This document shows, piece after piece, positions 11,827 through 22,214 of a stretch of DNA of 64,000 nucleotides. The DNA comes from Riptortus pedestris (lineage: Eukaryota; Arthropoda; Insecta; Hemiptera; Alydidae): contig CM032229.1 in assembly GCA_019009955.1 (NCBI GenBank), positions 4,332,001 to 4,396,000 of the forward strand. Reading direction: 5' to 3'. The position numbers were made by a program, and so were the translations under genes. The number at the start of each line of letters is the position of its first letter. Positions within the stretch are counted from its first letter, which is position 1. The notes below the pieces were generated by a model. The model did not search any database, was not told where the DNA came from, and was given only the letters and a program-made list of their open reading frames with translations.

Positions 11827-11861
11827 CTGTTACCGCTCTAGCGGTCGCTATTATTGTTTAA
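11657..11861 (+). mobile_element. HINE-like inner element, part 1
   Basis: Perfect start AGCAGATTTCCCTTAAGGGA after TTTT, 5' block, AT core at about 11781-11822, then TTGTCTGTTACCGCTCTAGC. It is interrupted at TTAA (11858-11861) by the piggyBac element and resumes at 14303. Confidence 0.9.
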
Positions 11862-12090
11862 CCCTAGAATACTAACCATAAAATTTTATACATGTATACT
11901 AACCATACGTACATTTGACACCTAGGGTATATTTTACAACAAAAAACACATATGTATTTGAAAGAAATAATATATTTTAAAATATAAATACTACTTAACT
12001 AAATTACATATACCAACTTATATATATTTGTTTGTTTACTTAAATTAAACTAATAGAATTAAAATAAAAATAAAATATTAACAAAAATTT

Positions 12091-13953
12091 TCATTGCGCT
12101 TTTCCACAATCTATACAAAATTTTATTTGGTGTTGACCACAGATGGGTTGGTGACATTTAATACAATAAGTGGCAGTGTGCCTCTTTAATTTGTAAGAAC
12201 AGAATGCACAATTTTTACGTGGCCCTTTTGTCAGTTCCTTTCCAGAAGTGCTTGGTGATACCCCAAATGCCGAGGCGCCACTTGAATCATCCGTTGACGG
12301 TTTTCCTGGCTTGAGAATGCTATTAATGATGGGCCGAAGATGTCTTGGCAGAGTAGTGATCGTCATCCGATGCATTTGCCAATCTTTTACAAGTTGTTGA
12401 TGGAGAGCCAGCATGAAATCCAACCTGGATAAAGGCTTGCTATTGGGGTCATTTCTTAGTGCGTTGTGTGAGAATATGACGTAAGAGTTGACGCTTGCAA
12501 TGTTTAACATGTTATAAAATGTACATAAGGGCCATCTTCTTGTTTTTCTTCCACAGTTAATTCTGTGGCACATTTGATCGAAACAATCTACAGCTCCCTT
12601 TGACATGTTATAATCTTTTACAATCTGAGGTAGCTGATTTCCACTGCTATCAGAAGCGTAATCGTGAGCAGATGACAAAAGTAGGACAAGTTTGTCTGGC
12701 TTGGGTTTATAAGACAAAGCAACCATATCCTCATGAAACAAATATAATGAGGATCCAGCAACCCTTCCATTATATTTTATGTCCACGAATTCCTTAGGGA
12801 ATTCTCTTTTATTTTTTTTTGTTGTACCTATTGCTGTCAACTTGTAATCTTTGAGTAGCGACTGGAAGAGACGTACACCTGAGAACCAGTTATCCATAGT
12901 AATATTCCGATTGGAATTTTTTATAGTATCGGCAAGTAGTTTCACGAAATATTCGGATGCAAGTTGATTATTTGGAACTGTCCCCTTTCCCAAATAAGGC
13001 ACTGCATCAATCATATATTTAGTTGCATTGTCGCACATCAGTATTATCTTTATGCCGTATTTATCTGGCTTAGAAGGTATGTACATTCTGAAAGGGCAGC
13101 GCCCTCGAAAAGAGACTAATTGCTCATCAATTGTTACATAACTTCCAGGCTTATAATATTTGCGACAATTATCAATAAGATAATTCCATATTTCGGTTAC
13201 GGGCGCAAATTTGTTTAGCGTTTGCCTTTCGTGGCGGTTTGATTTACAGTCGAATCTAAGACAGTTCACTAAGAAATTGAACCTCTCCTTAGACATAGTT
13301 GCAACATACCTATTTCCACAGTATGATGAGTCAAATAGCATTTTAGCTGACAGGTGATTATTTTGGAGAGAAGCAGCTAAAATTAAGAGGCCAACTAAGG
13401 CCTTTAGTTCTTCCATTGATGTTTGTGATACTGTAAATTTCAGTGTATCTTTATATGCAGTTTTTTGTCTATCAATTTCTTCATTTGTGTTAGTCAAAAT
13501 TGTATTCCAAAGTTGTTCCGAGAAAAACAAATTAAAACAGTCTATAGGTTCAGAACATTGTCGAGCAAGTTCTGTAGGACCAGGTGATATGTGAATAATA
13601 TTTTTCCCTGCTACCTTCTTAGAAGTTTGACTTCTAGTAGTTTTCCAAGGGAATCCATTGGTACCATAAATTTCCTCTCCGTTGAGTGATGTTTGTTGAT
13701 CAATATTTTCAACAGATTCCCTTTTTCTTTTTGAATTTATCTTTTTCTTCTGTGTTCTAACTTCTGTTTCCCGAATCGCATTTATAACTTCCTCCTCAAT
13801 ATCTGAATGATGTTCTTCATTGTTTGGTATAAAATCGGGACCAGCTTCGGAATCATCAGAATCAATCTCGAGAATATCTATTTCTTCAGGCAGGATGCTA
13901 TCCTCATTGAAGATAGACCAAAATTCCTCCACGGAAGTAATTTTTTTTTCCAT
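12091..13953 (-). CDS. piggyBac transposase (DDE_Tnp_1_7)
   Basis: The enzyme cuts and pastes the surrounding transposon at TTAA sites. The 620 residues are uninterrupted, close to the roughly 600 usual for the family. An acidic N-terminus (about 1-60) is followed by a basic patch with KRKR at 75-78. The catalytic core runs from about 135 to 500. The three family aspartates are visible: D276 in VTIDEQL, D354 in ITMDNWF and D456 in KGAVDCFDQ. The C-terminus (582-616) is a cysteine-rich zinc-binding domain with C582, C585, C597, C600, C605, H608, C613 and C616. The ATG at 13951-13953 is the first in frame and follows a splice-acceptor-like TTTCAG by three bases, so a 5' UTR intron is likely. 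No stop, frameshift or missing catalytic residue is seen, so it may be active. Confidence 0.95.
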   Translation of the reverse strand: MEKKITSVEEFWSIFNEDSILPEEIDILEIDSDDSEAGPDFIPNNEEHHSDIEEEVINAIRETEVRTQKKKINSKRKRESVENIDQQTSLNGEEIYGTNGFPWKTTRSQTSKKVAGKNIIHISPGPTELARQCSEPIDCFNLFFSEQLWNTILTNTNEEIDRQKTAYKDTLKFTVSQTSMEELKALVGLLILAASLQNNHLSAKMLFDSSYCGNRYVATMSKERFNFLVNCLRFDCKSNRHERQTLNKFAPVTEIWNYLIDNCRKYYKPGSYVTIDEQLVSFRGRCPFRMYIPSKPDKYGIKIILMCDNATKYMIDAVPYLGKGTVPNNQLASEYFVKLLADTIKNSNRNITMDNWFSGVRLFQSLLKDYKLTAIGTTKKNKREFPKEFVDIKYNGRVAGSSLYLFHEDMVALSYKPKPDKLVLLLSSAHDYASDSSGNQLPQIVKDYNMSKGAVDCFDQMCHRINCGRKTRRWPLCTFYNMLNIASVNSYVIFSHNALRNDPNSKPLSRLDFMLALHQQLVKDWQMHRMTITTLPRHLRPIINSILKPGKPSTDDSSGASAFGVSPSTSGKELTKGPRKNCAFCSYKLKRHTATYCIKCHQPICGQHQIKFCIDCGKAQ

Positions 13954-13956
13954 TTG

Positions 13957-14113
13957 CTGAAATATTCAGAAAAATAAATTTAAAAGTTTTGTCTATTAAT
14001 AATAATCATACGTAGAATTTACGTGCAAATAATTTGCAGCTTGATTATAACTATACGAAAATTTTACGTGTAATTTATGCTCTTAACACTAACTATACGT
14101 AAATTTTACTCAC
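13957..14113 (-). other. Predicted 5' UTR intron of the transposase
   Basis: On the minus strand, CCCGGACTCG is followed by a consensus donor GTGAGTAAAA (donor G at 14113). A pyrimidine/AT stretch ending TATTTCAG (to 13957) lies three bases before the transposase ATG. The upstream exon carries a short closed frame, so the intron would be in the leader. Inferred from signals only. Confidence 0.5.
13995..14110. promoter_or_regulatory. Subterminal motif array of piggyBac
   Basis: Three spaced copies of a motif close to CTATACGTAAATTTTAC (near 14007, 14052 and 14091) lie inside the right end. Related copies are at 14263-14290 and, on the left, at 11872-11925. Possible transposase-binding repeats. 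Confidence 0.45.
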
Positions 14114-14302
14114 CGAGTCCGGGAATCAAGACAGTAAAAAATAGTGAAAAATGGCAACACGTGTTATTCCGATGAGGATGGCTGGAAGAATGACTAGAGG
14201 AGGCATAGCTGTGAGTAGAGTGCGCCACTGTTGTTTTGGCGCCAACGGCCGGGATTCTTATCCCGCGTACACGTAAATCATACGTAGGTTAGTATTCTAG
14301 GG

Positions 14303-15074
14303 TTAATCGTTACCAACCTCGATAGTTAGTCGTTTGAGGTAAAAAGAAAGATCAAGTTCGTTAACGGCTCAAATCGGTCCAGGGGGAGTGGGGGGGGGGT
14401 TTAGAGGGGAGGATTTTCGAAAAGTCGAAATATCTCCGTTACTATAAGTCGGATCAAAAACTTGTATAGAACAAATCTTATTGTAAATTACATTTACTAT
14501 ATATATTGTTATATACATTAACTCACTATCTTGAATATTAACCGAGATATTGGCATTTTTCAGTTTTCAGCAATCAGCAAACCGCCACTTCTACTCATGT
14601 TACATAAGCAATACTCTGCTACATAATAAATCACATTATTCCAAGTTTAAATACCAAAAATTGTATTGAAGAGCCCTTTATTATAAGAGAGCATGCAAAT
14701 ATGTCCTGGCGACCCCCCCCCCGTCTTAAGGTTTTCGACTACTAAAATTTGATTGATAGGGATAACAATTATTCTGACTCATTATTAATTTCAGTACTAG
14801 ATATAGTAAATAGTTCTCAATAAAATTAATATGTAATATTCTGATATATTTCAGTAATAGTTTTTCTTTCCGGTGTGAGGAGGTCAGACCCGTTTGTTTA
14901 CATTTCTAACATAACGCTTCCTGTCGGCAGGTTATTGAAATTGGATGGACCATTTCTTATTTCAGTTTGTATTTATTCACGGTGGTGTTGTGTTACCAGT
15001 ATATAGATTTATCTATTACTCAACTTCACGAGGGAAATCTGCTTAGTTTACGCAGCCCCTGCGTGACGGACTTT
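14303..15074 (+). mobile_element. HINE-like inner element, part 2
   Basis: Resumes at TTAATCGTTACCAACCTCGA and follows the long subfamily to GGGAAATCTGCTTAGTTTACGCAGCCCCTGCGTGACGGACTTTT in positions 15031-15074, a perfect terminal hairpin. Includes a C run near 14715-14723. Confidence 0.9.
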
Positions 15075-15250
15075 TTTGATCCGACGTATGGTAACGGAGA
15101 TATTGCGAAAATCACCCCCTAAACCCCACAACCCTCCCACTGGTCCGATTTCAGCCATTAACGAACTTGATCTGTCATTTTACATAAAACGTTTAAATAT
15201 CGAGTTTGGTAACGATCAAACAAAAATTGCGACCGCTAGAGCGTTAACAG

Positions 15251-15316
<66 letters not shown>

Positions 15317-15437
15317 GAACGGACCACATTTTCGTCATCTCCTGGGTAGGATCGATGGACATTTGAAGAAAATTGTCGAAAATCGCATCATGAGTACGAT
15401 ATCAATGGCTGATTTCCCTTAAAACGGGAAATCTGCT
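15075..15437 (-). mobile_element. HINE-like outer element, part 2
   Basis: Continuation of the copy at 11402-11656: TGATCCGACGTATGG, the middle block, an AT core at 15255-15311, the 5' block and the end GGGAAATCTGCT (15426-15437). Confidence 0.9.
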
Positions 15438-15756
15438 AAAAACGTAAGGTTGGGGCCCTGCTCAATGTAAACAAACCAGGGAAGGTTACTATAACCAGTA
15501 ACTCTAGTGCAATATGTATAGTAATTTTTAAGTATCTTTAGTCTTGTTAAGTAAAAATAGTATAAAAAACCTCCTGTTACACTCTAATTTAACAACAATG
15601 TGCAATATTATAAAGAAGCAACTGTATTTTTACTGCTCTGAAGAAGAGAAAATAAAATTCTTTCACCAAGTTTGACCAAACCTCCAAAAAAAAAAAAAAA
15701 AAAAAAAAACAATAACACCATATATAAATCTAACCTGGTCGAAAACATCAACACAA
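15438..15756. other. Spacer with A run
   Basis: An A run at 15686-15709 is the only notable feature, possibly the tail of an unrecognised retroposon. No gene seen. Confidence 0.4.
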
Positions 15757-15873
15757 ATATATATATATATATTCTATCTATTTGTCTGTTAACGCACTAG
15801 CGGTCACAATTTTTGTTTGATCGTTACCAAACTCGATATTTACACGTTTTATGCAAAAAGACAGATCAAGTTC

Positions 15874-15922
<49 letters not shown>

Positions 15923-16033
15923 TACATATAGTTTTGAATTGACATCATTTTGGTCATCTCCTTGGTAATATCGTTGGGCATTTCCGTCACTAGTACAACC
16001 CCATTAGAAGATTTTCGTTAAGGGAAATCTGCT
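15757..16033. mobile_element. Rearranged HINE-like element
   Basis: A plus-oriented middle block (TTGTCTGTTAACGCACTAGC to AGATCAAGTTCG, 15781-15873) is flanked on both sides by (AT)n. A minus-oriented 5' block follows, ending GGGAAATCTGCT at 16033. The middle block is inverted relative to the end, as if an inversion took place between AT tracts. Confidence 0.75.
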
Positions 16034-16490
16034 AAACGTCACGGGATGAGTTCAGTCATGCCCAATAACTAACCACCTTTTAAGAAGAAGGGGCCTTCAA
16101 CAAAGGTGTTGAGATAGGTAGAACTGAGAGAGAGAGAATGAGAGAAAGCAGGTGTGGAGAGAGAGGCATGACAGAAGCAGCGATGCGACACCCTGTCACA
16201 GCTGGTGTCCTCACACCTGTCACCTTACTACTGCTTCACGCTCACAGATGATATCCCACCATCCTATACACCCAAAGCCTACATAATTACAGGCCAATTT
16301 CCTTGATGACTAACCCAAGGGAGGTTTTTGTTTGCAATGAGTCTCGCATTTAGCTGCAACCCTATCTTTAGTAACTGATACGCCGCCCTACACAATTAGT
16401 AATCACCAAGCCATCTTCATTACTGTAGCAGTTTTTTAGACGGTATATACCTCCATCACATTTGTGGCAAAGTAGTTCCAAAATACTAAT
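16034..16490. other. Spacer, weak GA-rich sequence
   Basis: An imperfect GA-rich stretch (16125-16165), then moderately GC-rich DNA up to 16330. No long frame and no splice-flanked exon that I can support. Confidence 0.4.
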
Positions 16491-16560
16491 CGACAGTTAA
16501 GGAGAGGCTGCGTGAACTAAGCAGATTTCTCACGGGCTTGGTGACACATTAGACATCTCA
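16491..16560 (-). mobile_element. Diverged HINE-like 3' end
   Basis: GGCTGCGTGAACTAAGCAGA and TTTCTCACGGGC are the minus-strand terminus of the older subfamily. Confidence 0.55.
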
Positions 16561-17169
16561 GCTTGCCATATATTTCTATGTAAATGCCGATGAGCTTGAG
16601 TCTGGGGTTATGGAATGCGGAAAACTATAAAATCGAATCTCATTTTTCTGGAAGCTGTAATTATAAATTCCTTAATCCTCTAAATATATTTTAAATTTAT
16701 TTTCTATATAACAGTTCATAAATAAAACCTTTTATAATTTGATTTCTTAAACATATGTTATTTTCTTAGTAATAAGTTATTGAAGGTAGTCACTGGCGGG
16801 TGTTGAACGAAAAAGACCCAGATTGGATTTATATCTTTCGGATATTCTGTCGATATGACAAAACTATTAACTGACAGCAGCCTATATATTCCACAATTAC
16901 TAACATATCTAAAGCACATCAACATTTACAAAAACATATAATACAAAATAAAATAGGTCTACAGTTTGCCTAAAAAGATTTAAAAGTGATAACTTTTATT
17001 ATATTCTTTAGACAAAGCACGGATAAGTGAAAGAATCAGATATTAAAGAAATATTTTCCATAATATAAAAGTACAAAAAAAGGTAAGCACATGAAGGAGT
17101 AAATATATCATCCTAATAATGCCAATCACCATCGATGTGGGCTACAAAACTAAATAAATAAAAAAAAAA
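16561..17169 (+). repeat. AT-rich spacer ending in a LINE 3' end
   Basis: Mostly unrecognised, but 17118-17169 reads GCCAATCACCATCGATGTGG, then an (AAAT)n/A-rich tail. The same hairpin-like motif and tail close the LINE insertions at 17.45, 61.8 (minus) and 63.3 kb. Confidence 0.5.
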
Positions 17170-17224
17170 TAATATAAATGTACTAGTATATACCCGTAGG
17201 AATATCATACTTTTTTTATTAAAA

Positions 17225-17475
17225 CCATTTTGAAATGCTGCCTTTATTACTAGTCTAATGTTTATTTATGTTTGTTTATCTAATGTTTATTGATGATTGT
17301 TTAAGTCTTATGTTTATTAACTGTCTTTATTACTAGTATTTAATGATTATTTGCTGTATTTAATTTTTTATTTGTTGTTTCAGTTTTTGTTATTTTTCTA
17401 TAATTTTTTTTTCATTTTACATTGCCAAACTTTGAGCCAAATCGCCAAGATGCGGGTGCTCCTGTATAAATAAAT
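17225..17475 (+). repeat. LINE 3' UTR and tail
   Basis: T-rich 3' UTR-like DNA with a TTTATTACTAGTCTAATG motif, then GAGCCAAATCGCCAAGATGC, and a TAAATAAATAAA tail. A related T-rich piece is at 18355-18480. A 5'-truncated LINE copy with no coding part. Confidence 0.55.
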
Positions 17476-17499
17476 AAAAAAATATTTATATTTTTTATT

Positions 17500-17610
17500 A
17501 CCCGACTTATAGTAACGGAGATGTTTCAAAGTTTCAAAATTTCCCATCTCTCACCGGTCCTATTTTACCCATTAAGGGACTTGATCTTTATTTTTACATA
17601 AAACGTTTAT
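17500..17610 (-). mobile_element. HINE-like middle fragment
   Basis: CCGACTTATAGTAACGGAGA followed by the minus-strand middle block to ACATAAAACGTTTATGTC. Confidence 0.6.
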
Positions 17611-17985
17611 GTCCGGTGAGAAAACAAATGCTTCGTTCCTTCACAGTTATTTATTCAATCTGATAGAGCACACGCTCCATCATTAGTGCCCTTCTGGCAA
17701 ACACTAACAATAAAAATATAAAATGTCATAAGAACTGTTCTTAAATTTAAAACAACAAAATATATTTATGCACGTACTGAAGGAAAAGAATTAGATTTAG
17801 AACATATAACTTTGATAAAAAGTAAAACTCCCCCCCCCCCACGTGAATACTAATAGTGAATATTTAATGATAGAGCATATGCCCTAAAAGCGTTGTTGCA
17901 CAGAATAAATAACCACAAACAATAAGTAATAAATCAGGAAGGTGGTCTTTATTTTTTTGCCAGATTCCTTTATCATCCAGCGCTT
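17611..17985. other. Spacer, nothing recognised
   Basis: C run at 17829-17840. No gene or repeat end seen. Confidence 0.4.
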
Positions 17986-17989
17986 AAAA

Positions 17990-18350
17990 AATGGGTAATA
18001 CGAGTAAATATCGAGTTATGGTAATGATAAAAAAAAAATTACAATTGTTGTGCGTTAACAGACAAACATATATATGTTTGTGTGTTTGTTTGTCAGTTAA
18101 CGCACAGTCGTAATTTTTGTTTGGTCGTTGCCAAACTTGATATTTAATCGATTTATGTAAAAGAAAGATGGAGTTCGTTAATGGCAGAAATCGGACCAGT
18201 GAGAAGGGGTTTAGGGGGGGGGGGGGTAATTTTGAAAATTAAATTACCTATACATGTTGTTGTATAAATATTTTCTCAATCATGAATATTAAGGGAGATA
18301 TTTGGATCAATTAGTTTTCATCATTAAGTAAGCCCCACTCCTACTCATGT
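17990..18350. mobile_element. HINE-like inverted pair
   Basis: A minus-strand middle block (to about 18066) meets a plus-strand middle block (from 18087) head to head. A short TATATATG core forms the centre of a large imperfect palindrome built on GTTAACAGACAAACATA and its complement. Confidence 0.65.
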
Positions 18351-18354
18351 TATT

Positions 18355-18480
18355 TTTTAATGGTTAGCTTTAATACTAGTCTAATTGTTATTTGTGGTCT
18401 TTATTACTTCTATTTAATGTTTTTTATCGTGTATACTTTTGTTCTTTTGTACAGTTTGTTTGTTATTTTACTAAAATTCT
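18355..18480 (+). repeat. LINE 3' UTR fragment
   Basis: TTTAATACTAGTCTAATTG and the following T-rich DNA resemble 17225-17400. No tail is preserved. Confidence 0.4.
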
Positions 18481-18748
18481 TACTTTTTTTATCTTAGGCC
18501 ACGCTTTTCAGGCAAATATTTAATTATCTTCATAAAAAGAGAATTGTATTAAAAACATTTTGATACAAGTAAGGATAAACTCATTTTTAAAATGAACATT
18601 TAAGAATTCTATATTTAAAGTAGATGATAAAGTTTTTACGTCTACCCCACTAGTGATTTTGTCTAGATCATCAAAGGCTTGAGGAGTGAGTCTCATCGTC
18701 CGGACGAGCAACTGAAATTATGTTAGCTGATCTTTAAGCTGTGAGATG

Positions 18749-18963
18749 CTCTACTTCAAATTTAGAGATTGCAGCAGGTGGAGCTGTAGAAACAGTGAAG
18801 CACATTATATTTCAGTGTCCGTTCTACTCCAGAGCAAGACTTCTCCTATAGTGAGGGAATACTCGCTGCGCCGGTTCCGTCTCAACAACCAGGCCGATGA
18901 CGGATTCCGTGAAGAAGGCTTCCGTGCTAAGATTCTGAATGCCAAGAAGAATATGAATAAATG
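18749..18963 (+). pseudogene. LINE C-terminal fragment, frameshifted
   Basis: One frame reads VETVKHIIFQCPFYSRARLLL and then hits a stop. A neighbouring frame continues with SLRRFRLNNQADDGFREEGF to a stop at 18963. The H-x4-C part of the zinc knuckle that ends many LINE reverse transcriptases is recognisable in KHIIFQC. A frameshift near 18843 separates the two parts. Sequence to about 19330 may be its 3' UTR. Confidence 0.55.
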
Positions 18964-19522
18964 ATTTAAAATTGGATATATACTGAATTAGGAATATATA
19001 GGCTAAATGTAGGTATATAACTAAGTATTAAGTACTGTATATAAGATGAGCGGTGGAAGTATAAATAGTTAGGAAGGTAAGATAGAGTATTTGGCAAATT
19101 ATTGGAGTTTCATTGAACAGAGGAAGTGAGGGTCCAATTGCAGGCGGCCATTTGATACTTTTCGGCCCGCGATGTAAATATGCAGCAAATGACTTCGAGA
19201 AGGTCTAAGGTGCTCACAAAGATTCACTATGTGGGTGCTTGTGGCTCACGGACTACCTGCTAGATCGAATAAAGAATTTAATTAGAAATTGGATGAACCG
19301 CTGGTATGGGGCTGCCCTAAGGTACAGCGGGGGAAGGAGAGGGACAAAGCTGATAAAAGAAATTCACTTCTCATGAATTCATCGATAATCCTTCATAACG
19401 GCTACAAATGTTTTTCGTAGTACAATTCTATACTATACAATCAGTGCAGTGCATCCATGTTTTTTTTTGTAAGATCCACGTTTCGCAATCATACAAACCC
19501 ACGGGTCTAATAAACGTTTTTT
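18964..19522. other. Possible LINE 3' UTR and spacer
   Basis: Less AT-rich sequence from 19110 to 19330, with no stop-free frame and no repeat end recognised. Confidence 0.35.
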
Positions 19523-20178
19523 AGCAGATTTCCCTTAAGGGAAATCAGCTATTGAGGTCGTACTCATGACGCGAGTTACGAAAAATTTCGTCAAATGTCC
19601 CTCGAAAACGAGGTCCGTTCAAAATTATATCAATATATATGTATAAAGTATGTCACGGAGGGGCTGCGTAAACTAAGCAGATTTCCCACGTGAAGTTTTA
19701 CAATAGAGAAATCTGCCTAAAAATAAAAGAAGTAGTAATGAATCTCTAAACCTATTCACGACGCACGATTAGTGACGAAAACGGCCGCCCTAGCTCTCGG
19801 CGGAAATTCCCGAACATAGTCGACTCCTGCCGACCACACACAATACAAATGCAAATAATATTCAAGATATAAAAATAAATGTATAGAACAATATTTATAG
19901 TAATATAATTTGCAATAAGATTGATTCTTTACATTTTTTCGATCCAACGCATAACAACGGAGATATTTCGAGCGGCCGCAATTTTTGTTTGATCGTTACC
20001 AAACTTCATATTTAAGCGTTTTATGTAAAAAGAAAGATCAAGTTTGTTAATGGCTGAAATCGGACTAGTGGGAGGGGGACGATTTTCGAAAATTCAAAAT
20101 ATCTTCGTTATTATGCGTCGGATCGAAAAATTGTATAGAACCAATCTCTCTTTTACGCAGCCCCTCCGTGACAGGCTT
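19523..20178. mobile_element. Rearranged HINE-like cluster (+/-/+)
   Basis: Plus 5' block (19523-19646, perfect AGCAGATTTCCCTTAAGGGA). Then a minus 3' terminus and middle block (GTCACGGAGGGGCTGCGTAA to about 19970). Then a plus middle block switching abruptly to a degraded 3' end, ACGCAGCCCCTCCGTGACAG, near 20175. Three pieces of alternating orientation make one mosaic. Confidence 0.75.
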
Positions 20179-20600
20179 CTTACGTTGTGAGTTCTGATTG
20201 ACGGGAGAGGTTCTGGAATTGAAAAGTATTCTTCAGGGCATAGAGGAACCTGGTACCCGTAACTATTCTAGCTTTCTTGTCAACTCCTAAAAGATTGGAG
20301 CATCAATGGGAGGTCAAACAGAACTAGGGTGACAATGGGTCTCCTTTCGTTAGTCCACAGCTACTAATCCCAAAGCTGCTTGAGATTCTACACTATAGTG
20401 GAGATGATAGCTTTGTATAGATCGGCCCAATTACTATTGAGCTATGTGCCTGCAGGTAGATTGATGAGGCTAGATTGTAGTCCTTGGCTTACCTCCTAGA
20501 TAGGCCAGAGTGGGGGGAGCATCGCGTGTTACTATACTAGGAACTACTAGACATTTATATGAATTATTGACACAACTCCTAGCTTTATAGGACCCCACCC
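20179..20600. other. Spacer, nothing recognised
   Basis: Non-repetitive, balanced composition; no supported gene. Confidence 0.35.
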
Positions 20601-20607
20601 TAGCTAT

Positions 20608-20763
<156 letters not shown>

Positions 20764-21082
20764 CACTGAATCTCTTTTCTCTCTTGCTCTGTTATATTAT
20801 GTGTTAAAATATTCCTGAAATTGTTAGAGGCATGAAATTTATCAGAAGGAATTATTTCTGTATAACCAGTATATACAAATATTTCTATTTTAATTTACAA
20901 GACTTCAAAACGTATAGTAGCTTGTTAGTCCACTTGCTCGAATTAAATAAAGATATTAAAGAGATATCAATTATTTCATTACTGGGATAGTTAGGTAACG
21001 GAAGAAAGTCCAAAGAAAGAGAAAATTATATCAATTTTAAAATTATAAAAAAGGAAATATAATTATTTGAAGTCCTATCCTG
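20764..21082. other. AT-rich spacer
   Basis: Nothing recognised. Confidence 0.4.
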
Positions 21083-21610
21083 TTAGAAAATCCCTCTTAA
21101 GGGAAATCTGCTATTAAGGATTTACTCATAACGCGATTTTCGAAAACTTTCCTAGGAGAATAAAATGCATAAACCATTATTTTTGTAAATTTATTTACCT
21201 ATAAATGTTGTAATATACATATTTTCTCTATCATGAATATTAATCCAGATATTCTTAAAGATATAATATATAAATACTCGTAAAAGGGGTATAACATATA
21301 TTTTGTTTGTTTTCTGCCTTCAGTAAACCCCCACTCCTGCTCTTTTCTTATTAACAATACGCTGTTATATCATGAACCACTTTATTCTAAGCATAATTAT
21401 GAAATATGATTTCCATGGGACCTTTATTATGCGAGATACATTGAAATATCTAAAGTGATGACGTCATCAAGGAAGATGTTGCTGTCTTTACTTGTAAATG
21501 TTTATCCAATTAGAAGTAGAGATTGTGTGATGAGAAGAGATCAGTAGTCCTCCATAAGAATCCGAGGGAAATCTGCTTAGTTTATTGCCCTGCATGACTG
21601 AATTGTTTTA
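21083..21610 (+). mobile_element. Diverged HINE-like element
   Basis: 5' end AAAATCCCTCTTAAGGGAAA, shortened core without (AT)n, 3' block with GGGACCTTTATTATGCGAGA, and a decayed end GGGAAATCTGCTTAGTTTATTGCCCTGCATGACTGA. Confidence 0.65.
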
Positions 21611-22024
21611 AATGATGATAATACTACCATAAAAATGTCAACACAGATGATTTTCAACAAAATTCTTCTATTCCAAAGGAAAAAAACACCTACAATAACA
21701 TTTTTAAACGCTATTAAAAGATATTGATGATATTACAATGATGGTAATGAGTATTATTAGGTCTGATCCTTCGTGGTGTATCAGTAGAACGATACCAACG
21801 CACATTGGTTGGCGTGACATACATCACGTGAGGAGAGACTAAGTAGCCTATTATATCCGGTGTAGGTGACACAGGTATTTAACCTCACTCAGATAACATA
21901 TCTCCTCTTATCGAATATTCAATCGGAAAGCAATGACCCCTTTGATCAGATCCAGATTTTTAGAGATACCTGAATCTATTACAGTAAATATGAAAATATT
22001 AATTGATCATTTTATTATTTTTTT
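21611..22024. other. Spacer, nothing recognised
   Basis: No open frame or repeat end. Confidence 0.4.
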
Positions 22025-22148
22025 AGGAGACTTCTCTGAGAGGAAATCGGCTATTGAGTTGGTACTGATGACGTGATTTTCGAAAAAAAATTATAAATGC
22101 TCATTGATCCTACCAAGAAGTTGACGAAAAAATGAGGTCCGTTCAAAC

Positions 22149-22213
<65 letters not shown>
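22025..22213 (+). mobile_element. HINE-like 5' half hosting two Helitrons
   Basis: A degraded AGGAGACTTCTCTGAGAGGA end after a T run, then the 5' block and the AT core (from 22152) into which Helitron copies 2 and 3 are inserted. No 3' half is found after them. Confidence 0.75.

Positions 22214-22214
<1 letters not shown>

Larger units (their letters stand above)
11862..14302 (-). mobile_element. Complete piggyBac transposon
   Basis: 2,441 bp between TTAA duplications at 11858-11861 and 14303-14306. The terminal inverted repeats are perfect over 16 bp: CCCTAGAATACTAACC at 11862-11877 and its complement at 14287-14302. Subterminal copies of a motif like CTAACCATACGTA lie at both ends. It encodes one intact transposase (12091-13953, minus). 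The host HINE-like copy is uninterrupted across the site once one TTAA is removed, so this is a clean, young insertion. Confidence 0.95.

Noticed and set aside
12600..12797. Plus-strand frame inside the piggyBac gene
   Set aside because: Shadow of the transposase reading frame on the other strand.
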